The position numbers were made by a program, and so were the translations under genes. Below the pieces are notes generated by a model. The model saw nothing but the letters and a program-made list of their open reading frames with translations, did not search any database and was not told the origin of the DNA. A DNA stretch of 64,000 nucleotides from Microbacterium sp. M28 (GTDB taxonomy: Bacteria > Actinomycetota > Actinomycetes > Actinomycetales > Microbacteriaceae). The DNA lies in assembly GCF_025836995.1 (NCBI RefSeq), contig NZ_CP107546.1, forward strand, positions 1,674,001-1,738,000, in the 5' to 3' direction. Below are positions 24,962 through 33,272 of the stretch, piece by piece (within the stretch, counting starts at the first letter, position 1; the number at the start of each line of letters is the position of its first letter).

Positions 24962-25429
24962 GTGCGCGCGTTCCGGATCGAGAACGCCACGGGGCACCCG
25001 ATCTCGTTCAGCGCCACGCTCGAGCAGACCCTCGCGATGACCGAGGACAGCTGGCGCATGCGGGGCCGCCGTGGCGAACAGGACGAGGCTGCGTCGTTCG
25101 CCGCCATCGAGCAGCAGGCCGGCCGCTGGGTGGGCATGATGAGCGCGCTAAGCCATGACGACGACGACCCGGTGCTCACGGGCGTTTACGTCGTGCCCGA
25201 GTTCAGGAGAACAACCCCGAGGATCGCCGACCAGCTGATGGGCCTCGTACTCCAGTGGGCGACGCCCAGAGCGTCGCGTCTGCGCCTGTACGTCTACGAG
25301 CGCTCAGAGCCCGCGATCCGGTTCCACCAACGACACCGATCCTCCCCCGAAGGCCGTGCACGCCCGCACACGTTCGCACCAGGCGACGTGCTTGAGTTCG
25401 CAAGATCGCTCGGCGGAGAACCCGCATGA
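24962..25429 (+). CDS. GNAT N-acetyltransferase, 5' end apparently frameshifted
   Basis: The frame from GTG 24962 encodes 155 residues of a GNAT enzyme: RAFRIENATGHPISFS, a central GVYVVPEFRRTTPRIADQLM acetyl-CoA loop, and SRLRLYVYERSEPAIRFHQRH. The usual first strand is missing. It is present just upstream in another frame from ATG 24909 (MPAADILI), behind a -10 box. One extra C at about 24932 would join the two into a normal N-terminus. So this is either a recent pseudogene, a sequencing error, or a truncated protein. The stop overlaps the next gene (ATGA). Confidence 0.65.
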   Translation: MRAFRIENATGHPISFSATLEQTLAMTEDSWRMRGRRGEQDEAASFAAIEQQAGRWVGMMSALSHDDDDPVLTGVYVVPEFRRTTPRIADQLMGLVLQWATPRASRLRLYVYERSEPAIRFHQRHRSSPEGRARPHTFAPGDVLEFARSLGGEPA

Positions 25430-25842
25430 AACGCTCTCGCCGACTCATCGCTGCCAGCTCCGCCGCCGTGTTCGCCGCAGTCCTCTCGGGCTGTTCGATG
25501 GACCTGCTCATCTGGGGCCCGGAAGGCACCCGCGTCATCGAGACGACGGAGCAGCTCGTCGACGCGGCCGCGGCCGGTGACGCTGCGTCGTTCGTGTGCG
25601 AAGGCTACGACCCGGAGATGCGTGAGCCCACCGACTGGGCGGGCCTCTCCGCAGAAGAGCCCGAGGAGTTCGTGCCCGAATTCTGGGAGCAGATGGTCCC
25701 GCTCGAGCCGGACTGGAGCATCAATCTCTCTTTGCCCGAGGACCGCACCCAAGCCGGCACCGAGTACCCCGGCGACATCTTCTACCAACAGACCGATGAC
25801 AGGCTGTGCCTCGTCGGCGTCGTCTGGTGGACGGTCGAATAG
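25426..25842 (+). CDS. Small predicted lipoprotein
   Basis: A 138-residue exported protein. The signal peptide MKRSRRLIAASSAAVFAAVL ends in lipobox LSGC, so Cys23 should be lipidated. The mature part is acidic and rich in Trp and Glu (ETTEQLVDAAAAGDAASFVC at the start, VGVVWWTVE at the end) with two further Cys that could pair. No family was recognised. Its ATG overlaps the GNAT stop by four bases, so the genes are coupled. Confidence 0.75.
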   Translation: MKRSRRLIAASSAAVFAAVLSGCSMDLLIWGPEGTRVIETTEQLVDAAAAGDAASFVCEGYDPEMREPTDWAGLSAEEPEEFVPEFWEQMVPLEPDWSINLSLPEDRTQAGTEYPGDIFYQQTDDRLCLVGVVWWTVE

Positions 25843-25898
25843 CATGCTTGGTCACTGGGACTCGCGACAACAGGAGGTGCCGGGGACCCGCAAGATGC

Positions 25899-25904
25899 TA
25901 CGTT
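25899..25904 (+). promoter_or_regulatory. -10 box of a leaderless promoter
   Basis: TACGTT lies six bases before GTG 25911. A consensus AGGAGGTG further upstream (25872) is too far from any in-frame start to serve this gene. Confidence 0.35.
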
Positions 25905-25910
25905 TCCGCA

Positions 25911-26384
25911 GTGAGCGATGCACTCTTTCTGAATGTCGACGAGGACGGTTTCTTCTGCCTCGTCGCGCCCGACGCATATCGCGGTTTCATCGATGAGGAT
26001 TGGCAACTGGAGCAGCTCTTCACACATTTCGTAGAGCAGATGAACGCGGGCTCCCTGTTCGTCGCCCACCCTGGCCCGGATGATGCAGACGAGACCGTGT
26101 CGTTTGCAGGCACTCCGTCAGGTGCTTCGGCCTTGCGTGAAGCGACGAGCACCGTCCACGTCGGAGTCGGCGGGCTGTGGGTCACGGATTACACGCAGTT
26201 GACGATGGCCGCCCAGTTCGACGACGAGACGGCAACGAACTCCGGTGCGATGCGGCTTCCTGTGACCGAAGGCACCCATCGTGTCACCCTCAGTCAGGTC
26301 GACGGCGACCCGTGTTACGTGCTCACCATCAAGCCCGTGGACGACGATCTGCAGCCGCTGGACGCGGTTCCCTGGTTCGCCTAG
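25911..26384 (+). CDS. Hypothetical soluble acidic protein
   Basis: A 157-residue protein starting at GTG 25911 (SDALFLNVDEDGFFCLVAPD). It is acidic, has no signal peptide or membrane helix, and appears rich in beta strands (TVHVGVGGLWVTDYTQLTMA, HRVTLSQVDGDPCYVLTIKP). The size and acidity would fit an immunity-like or adaptor protein, but no toxin gene is beside it. No family recognised. Confidence 0.6.
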   Translation: MSDALFLNVDEDGFFCLVAPDAYRGFIDEDWQLEQLFTHFVEQMNAGSLFVAHPGPDDADETVSFAGTPSGASALREATSTVHVGVGGLWVTDYTQLTMAAQFDDETATNSGAMRLPVTEGTHRVTLSQVDGDPCYVLTIKPVDDDLQPLDAVPWFA

Positions 26385-26450
26385 TTCAACTCTGCATTCT
26401 GCTGGATCCAGGCGATGAGGGCCGGGTCCAGGCGACGAGGGCGTTGAGGA

Positions 26451-27458
26451 TCACGGCCGGTGGAACGAGATGACGTCATCTCGTCGCGAGCGTTTCTCGG
26501 TCATACCCGCGAGCTCCAGGCGACGGAAGACGCGACGCGGGAGCGCCGGAAGCTCAGCCGTTCGTCCAGCGGGTGGTTTCGCGAGCCCGGTGATCAGCGA
26601 CAGGTCGACGCCGGCACCGCGCACCTCGATCCGCGCGTAGTCGCTGCGGGATCGCCAGAGCAGCAGTTCCAGGTCGCGGAAAGAGACGGTGTGGCGTGAA
26701 TCCCGCGTTGTCAGCCTGATCTCGTCATCGCCGAAGGCCACGACGCACTCGACAGTTCGGCGCTGGAGCACGGCCCTCAGCGCCAGGTACGCCGGCAACG
26801 CGACCCCGGCGCCAATGACGATGATCATCCACTGCGGCCCCAGGCGCATGACGACGTCGTCGAGGACGATCAGCAGCGAAACGACAACGAGGCCGACGAC
26901 GACCACGATGCCGATGGTCGTGCCGGTGAGAACGCGCATTCGCACAGGGATGGCGGCAAAGCACACAGCCGAGCCGTCTCCGTTCTCCTCGCGCTCCCAC
27001 TCCGGGGTCGTGGGCGTCGGGCGCTTCTTTGCATCCTGTCGGGCGAAGACATCGCCGAGACGGCTGATCAGCCCGAGCCAGATCCATCCGGCGGCCGGGA
27101 TCGCAGCGAACGTCAGCACGAATGCGACCGCGCGGCCCGGCTCGGGGACGGAATCGAGCATGTCTCCCCCGGCCTCCCCGACGATGACGATGGCCGCGCC
27201 GAGGGCTGTGGCGACCGCAGTGTGAAGGATCACGCCACTGCGAGCCGGCACCGTGCGCAGCGTGGCGTTGACGAACGCGAATCCGAAGCACCACCCGCCG
27301 ACCAGCATCAGCAGGAACGGGAGGAAACTCAGGTCATCACCTGCGAGAGTCACGGCAATCGCACCCCCGAGAAGCAGTGCACCCCAGAGGACCGGATTGC
27401 GGACGAGTCTGCGGCCCGACGTCACTCGCACCGGCGCGTCAGCGGTGGACTCGGTCAT
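26451..27458 (-). CDS. Uncharacterised membrane protein with soluble C-terminal domain
   Basis: A 335-residue protein. Four membrane helices lie within about residues 20-145 and two more near 180-235 (TIGIVVVVGLVVVSLLIVL; IIVIGAGVALPAYLAL). The last 90 residues are soluble and strand-rich (VECVVAFGDDEIRLTTRD, VSFRDLELLLWRS), resembling a bacterial PH-like module, and end with basic residues. ATG 27458 has AGGA at good spacing; ATG 27467 is an alternative. Function unknown. Confidence 0.65.
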   Translation of the reverse strand: MTESTADAPVRVTSGRRLVRNPVLWGALLLGGAIAVTLAGDDLSFLPFLLMLVGGWCFGFAFVNATLRTVPARSGVILHTAVATALGAAIVIVGEAGGDMLDSVPEPGRAVAFVLTFAAIPAAGWIWLGLISRLGDVFARQDAKKRPTPTTPEWEREENGDGSAVCFAAIPVRMRVLTGTTIGIVVVVGLVVVSLLIVLDDVVMRLGPQWMIIVIGAGVALPAYLALRAVLQRRTVECVVAFGDDEIRLTTRDSRHTVSFRDLELLLWRSRSDYARIEVRGAGVDLSLITGLAKPPAGRTAELPALPRRVFRRLELAGMTEKRSRRDDVISFHRP

Positions 27459-27694
27459 CGGAGACATCCTAGAACGCGCTGCCCTCGTCGGCGTCGACCA
27501 GGGGATCAAACGCCGCAAGTTCCCGCTCCCGACGCTCAGACCAGCTGAACCGCGAGCTCTCAGTTCCCGTTCATCCCGTGCGGCTCGGCGCTGGCGACGA
27601 GCGAACGAACGCTCCCCCACGTCACGCTACGGATTCGCCCGGTGGCAGAGGAGCTCGCCAGCACCTTGTCCTCGGTCGATGGAAGGATCGCACC

Positions 27695-28207
27695 ATGAGC
27701 ACCTCGCGCGCCGATGAGCGCCGCGCCCGCGCAGCAATCGCCGCTTTCGATCTCATCGAGACGGAGGTCCGGCCACACCTGGCCGCCGGCGGCCGGTTGT
27801 GGTCCAAAGGATCAGGAGGCTACCCGAGTCTGCTTCGGCAGATGCTCGGCTCGCTCGACAAAGACCACGCTGTGGCCTTCGCGACCCGGGATGCGATGCA
27901 GCTGGCGCCGGCCGAACGTGTCGTCGAGCACGTGATCCCGTTCAAGCGGATCATCGTCGAGATCGTCGATCCGAGACAGGCTGATCCCCGATCGAACACG
28001 CGCCAGGAGCCGATCGCAGGAGGACCTGCCACGTCCCCAGAGCACCTGCTGTCGATCTTCGACCAACTCCTGCAGAAGTGCTGGGTCACCAAGGACGAGC
28101 ACGACCTCCTGAACCGCGCCGGCCGGAGTCTCCAGTGGGATGCACCCGATGGTGACGGCTGGGCGCGGTATCGCCTCGCGGATGTGGTCGCATACCCGCT
28201 TGCCTAG
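27695..28207 (+). CDS. Hypothetical protein with EHVIPFKRI and VTKDEHDLLNRAG segments
   Basis: A 170-residue soluble protein, start ATG 27695 with GGAAGGA. Two blocks look conserved: VVEHVIPFKRIIVEIVDP in the middle and CWVTKDEHDLLNRAGRSLQW near the end, followed by DGWARYRLADV. I have the impression of a widespread uncharacterised bacterial family carrying these two blocks, but I cannot name it. The EHVIP phrase recalls HNH nucleases, yet no HNH motif is present. It stands alone between divergent genes. Confidence 0.65.
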   Translation: MSTSRADERRARAAIAAFDLIETEVRPHLAAGGRLWSKGSGGYPSLLRQMLGSLDKDHAVAFATRDAMQLAPAERVVEHVIPFKRIIVEIVDPRQADPRSNTRQEPIAGGPATSPEHLLSIFDQLLQKCWVTKDEHDLLNRAGRSLQWDAPDGDGWARYRLADVVAYPLA

Positions 28208-28331
28208 GTGCACTGCCCCGGCAGGTCGGTTAACCGGGTGATTGGTGGAGCTTGCCCGGCGGGCTGATCGTGAGTCCGCCGCGCTTCCCCGTACCAGTGA
28301 TCCCCATTACGATCGGCAGCGGAACGGAGAC

Positions 28332-28703
28332 ATGATGAAGTTTCTCATTCTCGGGTACACCCCGACTGATTCGTGGGATGGCACGACCGCTGATGTGCCT
28401 TCGGCCGATGCGCTCGCCGCCTTCGCCGAGTATCAGAAGTTCGAGGCCGAGCTCCGTGCGACCGGCGAGTTCGTGAGCGCCGAAGGACTCGGTCATCCGG
28501 TCATGTCGGTGACCGTCCGCAAGGACGGTGAGTCCGTCGTCGTCACCGACGGTCCGTACGCCGAGCTGAAGGAGGTGCTCGCCTCGTTCGCCGTGCTCGA
28601 CGTGACGAGCCTCGATCGGGCCAAGGACATCGTGGCGCGGATGGTCGCCGTGCTGGGCGAACCGATGGAGATCCGGCCGATCATGGGCGACGATTTCGCT
28701 TGA
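28332..28703 (+). CDS. YCII/DGPF domain protein
   Basis: A 123-residue ferredoxin-like-fold protein. It opens MKFLILGYTPTDSWDG and has the DGPF-type signature TDGPYAELKE with a following LASFAVLDVTSLDRAKDI helix. DGPF proteins are the characteristic genomic partners of ECF42 sigma factors, and here the sigma factor overlaps this gene by four bases. Start ATG 28332 (or 28335) follows GGAACGGAG. Biochemical role unknown. Confidence 0.85.
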   Translation: MMKFLILGYTPTDSWDGTTADVPSADALAAFAEYQKFEAELRATGEFVSAEGLGHPVMSVTVRKDGESVVVTDGPYAELKEVLASFAVLDVTSLDRAKDIVARMVAVLGEPMEIRPIMGDDFA

Positions 28704-29938
28704 GCGGCCGACCCGAGGCGATCGAGGAGATCCTGCACACGGAGACACCGCACGTCATCGGCGCACTGACCAGGCGGTTCGGCCGTTTCGAGGCCGCTGA
28801 GGATGCTGCACAGGAGGCACTGCTGGCGGCGACTCGGCAGTGGCCACAGGAGGGAGTCCCCGCCGAGCCGCGCTCCTGGTTGATCCGTGTCGGCTACCGG
28901 CGCATGGTCGACGCCATCCGTTCCGAACAGGCCGAGCGACGCCGCGAAGAGGAATACACGCTCGCGGACCCCGCGCGCGTCGGCGCGACCTCGATCGGCG
29001 TCGACGACAGCCTGAACCTTCTCCTGCTGTGCTGCCACCCCGCGTTGTCCTCCGTCTCGCAGGTGGCGCTGACGCTCCGCGCCGTCGGCGGCCTCACCAC
29101 GTCCGAGATCGCGGGTGCCTACGGTGTCACCGAGCAGACGATGGGTGTGCGCATCAGCCGCGCGAAGCAGCAGTTGCGAAAGATCGGCGCGCGGTTCGAA
29201 TTCTCCGTGAACGACGATGCGGCCGAACGTCTCTCGTCGACGATGAAGGTGCTGTATCTGGTCTTCAATGAGGGCTACACCGCCAGCTCCGGCCGCAGCC
29301 TGGTGCGAACGGATCTCTCCGCGGAGGCGATCCGTCTCGCGAGAATGCTGCACGGACAGACGCCAGACGACCCCGAGACGACCGGCCTGCTCGCGCTGAT
29401 GCTGCTCACGGATGCCCGCCGAGCCGCCCGCACCGATGAGGACGGCACGCTGGTGCCGCTCGCCGACCAGGATCGCAGCCGGTGGGACCGAAGGATGATC
29501 GCCGAGGGGATCGAGCTCATCGAATCCGCCTGGACCGGTGGTGCTGTCGGTGTCTACCGCATCCAAGCGGCGATCGCGGCCGTGCATGTCGATGCACCGA
29601 CTGCCGCCGCCACGGACTGGGAACAGATCGCAGCGTTGTACCTCGCTCTGGAGCAGATGGAGCCCGGAGGGCCGGTGATGCTGTCGCGCGTGGTCGCCGT
29701 CGCGCATGCTTTCGGCGATGAGACGGCGTTGGAACTGCTCACGAAGCTCGACCACGAGCACGGACTTCTCCAGCATCCGCTCACCAGGCACCGTGCCCTT
29801 GCGATCCGCGCGCACCTGCTCGAGCGGTCTGGCCGGGCGGATGAGGCGCGGGCGGATTACCGTCTGGCCGCCGAGCTCACCGCCAACGAGATCGAGACGC
29901 GCTATCTCCACGGCAGGGCGGACGGCGTGCCCGGCTGA
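28700..29938 (+). CDS. ECF RNA polymerase sigma factor (ECF42-like, DUF6596)
   Basis: A 412-residue sigma factor. Sigma region 2 (residues 15-75) includes FEAAEDAAQEALLAATRQWP and SWLIRVGYRRMVDAIR. Region 4 (about 110-165) includes LTTSEIAGAYGVTEQTMGVR. A C-terminal extension of over 200 helical residues is the TPR-like domain that marks the ECF42 group; such factors lack a membrane anti-sigma, and the extension takes part in control. TTG 28700 overlaps the DGPF gene stop. The following hydrolase gene is the likely target. Confidence 0.88.
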   Translation: MSGRPEAIEEILHTETPHVIGALTRRFGRFEAAEDAAQEALLAATRQWPQEGVPAEPRSWLIRVGYRRMVDAIRSEQAERRREEEYTLADPARVGATSIGVDDSLNLLLLCCHPALSSVSQVALTLRAVGGLTTSEIAGAYGVTEQTMGVRISRAKQQLRKIGARFEFSVNDDAAERLSSTMKVLYLVFNEGYTASSGRSLVRTDLSAEAIRLARMLHGQTPDDPETTGLLALMLLTDARRAARTDEDGTLVPLADQDRSRWDRRMIAEGIELIESAWTGGAVGVYRIQAAIAAVHVDAPTAAATDWEQIAALYLALEQMEPGGPVMLSRVVAVAHAFGDETALELLTKLDHEHGLLQHPLTRHRALAIRAHLLERSGRADEARADYRLAAELTANEIETRYLHGRADGVPG

Positions 29939-29965
29939 CGCAGTGGGAAACGGTCCGACGCCGGA

Positions 29966-29993
29966 TGTCAAGAACGCGCACGCGGCTCCGATG
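29966..29993 (+). promoter_or_regulatory. Candidate ECF-type promoter
   Basis: TGTCAA (29966-29971) and CGATG (29989-29993) are 17 bases apart, upstream of the hydrolase gene. ECF42 promoters are reported with a TGTCGA-type -35 and a CGA/CGT-type -10, so this is one mismatch away. Weak on sequence alone. Confidence 0.3.
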
Positions 29994-30044
29994 TATCTGT
30001 GAAAGCTGCCCGAGGGGGCGGCACCGACACAGAGGAAGCACATC

Positions 30045-31310
30045 ATGGACACCACTCACATCTCCACGGTCACCTCGGCGGACGGCACGGCGATCGCGTA
30101 CGAGAGGATCGGGACCGGTCCCGTCATCATCGTGATCAGCAACGTCGCGGAGGACCGCACCGGAGTCGCCGGTATCGCTGACGCCCTCGCGGCCGACTTC
30201 ACCGTCATCTCGTACGACCGTCGCGGTCGCGGCGAAAGCGGGGATCCGCAGCCCTACGAGCCGGCCCGCGAGATCGACGACATCGCGGCCCTCGTGGATG
30301 CCGTCGGCAGCCCGGTCTTCCTGACCAGCGGTTCCGGCGGATGCGGTCTCGCCCTGGACGCCGCCAGTGCGCTGGGCGATGCGGTCGCCGGGGTCTACCT
30401 CTACGAGCCTCCCTTCATCGTCGACGACTCCCGCGCGCCCGCGCCGGCTGACTACGTCGCCCATCAGGAAGAACTCGTCGCCGCGGGCCGCCGTGACGAG
30501 GCGGTCGAGTACTTCATGAGCGAGATGATCGGCGTCCCCGAGGAGTACCTCCCCCTGATGAAGGACGATCCCTCCTGGCAGGAGATGGTGCGCTATGCGC
30601 ACACGTACGCCTACGACGGTCGCATCATGCAGGGCCTCCAGGACGGAGCACCCCTTCCGCGCGACCGCTGGCGCATCGACGCCCCTATCGCCGTCGCCGT
30701 CGGGAGCAACGGCGAGGGCTTCATCCGCGCAGGCGCCCAGGCGCTCGCCGCGCTCCTTCCGCACGTCACCGTGCTCACCCTCGAGGGCCAGGACCACTCG
30801 GCGTTCTGGATGGCACCGGAGCCGGTGGCTGAGCAGATCAGGGGGTTCCTGCTCACCGAAGGCTCGGACACCGCCGCCGCCGTCGCCGACGAGCCGCGCG
30901 CACCCGGCGCCGACATGGTCGCCCTCGACCGGCTCGTCGGGGAGTGGACCGTCACCGGCGGTGCCGTCGGAGTCGTGCGGTACGAATGGATGCCGGGACG
31001 CCACTTCCTCATCCAGCATGTCGACCTCGAGCAGTTCGGTGAGCAGATCACCGGCCTCGAAGTCATCGGTCATCTGCGACCCTTCGGCGAGCCCGCCGGA
31101 GCGGACGTGGTGTCGCGCTTCTACGACTCGCTCGGGAACACGCTCGACTACACGTACGAGCTCGAAGGCGATGTCCTGACGATCTGGGGCGGCGCGAAGG
31201 GAAGCCCCGCCTACTTCCGAGGGGAGTTCACGGATGGCGACCGGGTCATGGCCGGCGCCTGGGTCTACCCCGGTGGCGGGGGGTACGCCTCGACCATGAC
31301 ACGACGCTGA
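30045..31310 (+). CDS. Alpha/beta hydrolase with C-terminal DUF1579-like domain
   Basis: A 421-residue fusion. Residues 1-270 are an alpha/beta hydrolase: ISYDRRGRGESGD, a nucleophile elbow TSGSGGCG (Ser in place of the first Gly of GxSxG) and catalytic His in EGQDHSAFW. Residues 290-421 form a beta-rich domain (LVGEWTVTGGAVG, YEWMPGRHFLIQHVD, VVSRFYDSLGNTLDY) like DUF1579/lipocalin-type proteins. ATG 30045 has GAGGAAG upstream. It follows the ECF42 sigma gene and ends at a palindromic terminator. Confidence 0.8.
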   Translation: MDTTHISTVTSADGTAIAYERIGTGPVIIVISNVAEDRTGVAGIADALAADFTVISYDRRGRGESGDPQPYEPAREIDDIAALVDAVGSPVFLTSGSGGCGLALDAASALGDAVAGVYLYEPPFIVDDSRAPAPADYVAHQEELVAAGRRDEAVEYFMSEMIGVPEEYLPLMKDDPSWQEMVRYAHTYAYDGRIMQGLQDGAPLPRDRWRIDAPIAVAVGSNGEGFIRAGAQALAALLPHVTVLTLEGQDHSAFWMAPEPVAEQIRGFLLTEGSDTAAAVADEPRAPGADMVALDRLVGEWTVTGGAVGVVRYEWMPGRHFLIQHVDLEQFGEQITGLEVIGHLRPFGEPAGADVVSRFYDSLGNTLDYTYELEGDVLTIWGGAKGSPAYFRGEFTDGDRVMAGAWVYPGGGGYASTMTRR

Positions 31311-31318
31311 CGCGCTCG

Positions 31319-31352
31319 GAGGACGCCGGTCGAGATCTCGACCGGCGTCCTC
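31319..31352. terminator. Bidirectional terminator, perfect 34-bp palindrome
   Basis: Each half is GAGGACGCCGGTCGAGA and the centre is GATC. It lies between the convergent hydrolase and MFS stops. Both strands would form the same 15-bp stem. Confidence 0.75.
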
Positions 31353-31358
31353 GGGTCG

Positions 31359-32708
31359 TCACCCGCGACCGCTCCGCCCTCTCCGCAGTGGCGCGATGGC
31401 CGCCACGAGCACCACGATCGCGCCGGTCGCGATGGCGACGACTACTCCCCCGTTCGCCACGACCGCCGCGATCGTGCCGAGCACGGCGATGCCGAGGCCA
31501 CCGCCCAGAGCGAAGCCGACCTCCTGGATCGCGCCGACCTGGCCGGCATGCTCGACCGTGGTCACGTCGAACAGAGTGGTGGCCGCGAGGGTCCCCGCGA
31601 GTCCGAAGCCCAGGCCGATGAACGAAAGCGGCACCAGAACGGAGGACGGGTCCACGACCAGCATGCCGAGTCCGGCAACCTGCAGCACGAGCGCGAGCAC
31701 AGTGGCGGTACCCGAGCGCAGCCATCGGAGCAGCAGCGGCGCGAGCACCCCGCCGGCGACGATCGCGATCGCCTGCGGAAGCAGCATGAGACCCGCCTCG
31801 GCAGCGGTCATGCCCACGGCGTCCTGGAGGTGCAGGCTCACCAGCACCACAGCCGCCGCGGATGCCCCGCTGCTGACGAGGATCCGGACCACCGCGGTGC
31901 TGAAGCCGGGCACGGCGAACAGACCGACATCGATGAGCGGGTCGGTGATTCGTCGTTGCCTCATCACGAAGTAGACGAGGCCGCCCACGGCGACAGCAGC
32001 GGCGATTCCTGCCGTCAGCGGCGAGGCCAGGGCCTCGTGCAGGGCGAACACGAGCGCCCCGAGCGCCACGATCGACGTCACGATGCTGGGGACGTCCCAC
32101 GACTGCGTTCCGGTTGCCCGGGAATCCGGCACCAGCCATATCGTCAGGACGGCAGCCAGCACGGCGAGCGGTACAGCGCCCAGCAGGAGCCATCGCCACC
32201 CTGGCCCGTCTGCGAGCAGCCCGCCGACCACGGGTCCGAGGGCACTGCCCGCCCCGAACGTCGCGGTCCACAGGCCGTACGCCAGCACACGCTGCCGGGC
32301 TTCGTAGTGCGCGCCGATGGTGGCGACGACCCCCGCGATCACGAACGCCTCGGCTGTGCCGAGAAGCGCCCGCACGATGATCAGCACCATTCCGCTGGTC
32401 GCGACGCCGCCGACGGCGTTGAGCACGGCGAATCCGGCGAGCCCGATGAGAATGATGCGCTTGCGCCCGAACGCGTCGCCGATCCTGGCGGCGAGGATCA
32501 GTGTCGCGGCCAGGGTGAGCGAATAGATGTCGACGAACCACAGCACCTCGGTGTGGGTGAAGTGCAGTTCACCGCGGATCGCCGGCAGCGCCGTAGCGAC
32601 GCTGCTGATCGCGAGGGCCCCGATGAGGATGCCGAGGAGCAGTGGGAGCATCGCCCACCATCTGCGCAGCGTGGGATGAGTGGGGATCGGAGCAGTATCG
32701 ACGGTCAC
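31359..32708 (-). CDS. MFS transporter, DHA2 (14-helix drug/H+ antiporter) family
   Basis: A 449-residue exporter. It has 13-14 membrane helices, the motif A loop RIGDAFGRKRIILIG after helix 2, and motif C AFGAGSALGPVVGGLL in helix 5, marking an antiporter. The start was taken at GTG 32708 without a clear ribosome site. It is divergent from an HxlR regulator, with dyad motifs in the shared promoter region, so it is probably induced by the compound it exports. Confidence 0.9.
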   Translation of the reverse strand: MTVDTAPIPTHPTLRRWWAMLPLLLGILIGALAISSVATALPAIRGELHFTHTEVLWFVDIYSLTLAATLILAARIGDAFGRKRIILIGLAGFAVLNAVGGVATSGMVLIIVRALLGTAEAFVIAGVVATIGAHYEARQRVLAYGLWTATFGAGSALGPVVGGLLADGPGWRWLLLGAVPLAVLAAVLTIWLVPDSRATGTQSWDVPSIVTSIVALGALVFALHEALASPLTAGIAAAVAVGGLVYFVMRQRRITDPLIDVGLFAVPGFSTAVVRILVSSGASAAAVVLVSLHLQDAVGMTAAEAGLMLLPQAIAIVAGGVLAPLLLRWLRSGTATVLALVLQVAGLGMLVVDPSSVLVPLSFIGLGFGLAGTLAATTLFDVTTVEHAGQVGAIQEVGFALGGGLGIAVLGTIAAVVANGGVVVAIATGAIVVLVAAIAPLRRGRSGRG

Positions 32709-32724
32709 ATCGTCAGTCTGTAGA

Positions 32725-32766
32725 GTACGTACATAAACCACAAGTACTGACATTTCTGTCATGTAC
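32725..32766. promoter_or_regulatory. HxlR operator region with GTAC half-sites
   Basis: The MFS-HxlR gap contains GTACGTAC (32725-32732) and TGACATTTCTGTCA (32748-32761, a 5-bp dyad with 4-base spacer) flanked on both sides by GTAC. HxlR family regulators commonly bind GTAC-containing inverted repeats. Confidence 0.55.
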
Positions 32767-32797
32767 TACCCATTCGGATACTGAGCGGAGAACCGCC

Positions 32798-33169
32798 ATG
32801 CGTGAGAAGACCGAGCGGATCATCAAGGACTGGTCACCGACGTGCGACGCCGAGGTGTCCATCGCCGTGGTCGGCGGCGCCTGGAAGCCGACGATCCTGT
32901 CGATGCTCGAGCAGCACGGCATCCTCCGCTTCGGGGAGCTCGGTCGGCTCTTGGAGGGCACGACCCCCCGCGTCCTGACGCGTCAGCTGCGCGAACTCGA
33001 GGAGGACGGGCTCGTCATCCGCACCGTCCATCGGCAGGTACCCCCGAAAGTCGAATACGAACTCAGCGACGTCGGGCGCAGCGTCGGTCCACTTCTCGCC
33101 GAGCTGACCCGGTGGGGGCGCGCGTACGCCCGCCCGCACCGCGCTGAGGACGACGCCGCCTCCGACTAG
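32798..33169 (+). CDS. HxlR family transcriptional regulator
   Basis: A 123-residue winged-helix protein. The hallmark is the early Cys (WSPTCDAEVSIAVVGGAWKPTIL), followed by RFGELGRLLEGTTPRVLTRQLRELEEDGLVIR and YELSDVGRS. Some HxlR proteins use this Cys to sense electrophiles or oxidants. Divergent from the DHA2 transporter, which it probably controls. ATG 32798 is preceded by GAGCGGAG. Confidence 0.92.
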   Translation: MREKTERIIKDWSPTCDAEVSIAVVGGAWKPTILSMLEQHGILRFGELGRLLEGTTPRVLTRQLRELEEDGLVIRTVHRQVPPKVEYELSDVGRSVGPLLAELTRWGRAYARPHRAEDDAASD

Positions 33170-33272
33170 GTACCGCACCGGATGGTCACCACGTCGATCG
33201 CGCGCCGTCAAGGGGTTCGATCACACGCAGGGCCGGGTCGTACGCTGACGGGATCGACGGAAGGAAGACCGC

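Noticed and set aside
31246..32541. A 431-codon minus-strand frame overlapping the MFS gene
   Set aside because: It is the plus-one frame of the transporter gene; the true frame shows membrane helices and MFS motifs A and C.
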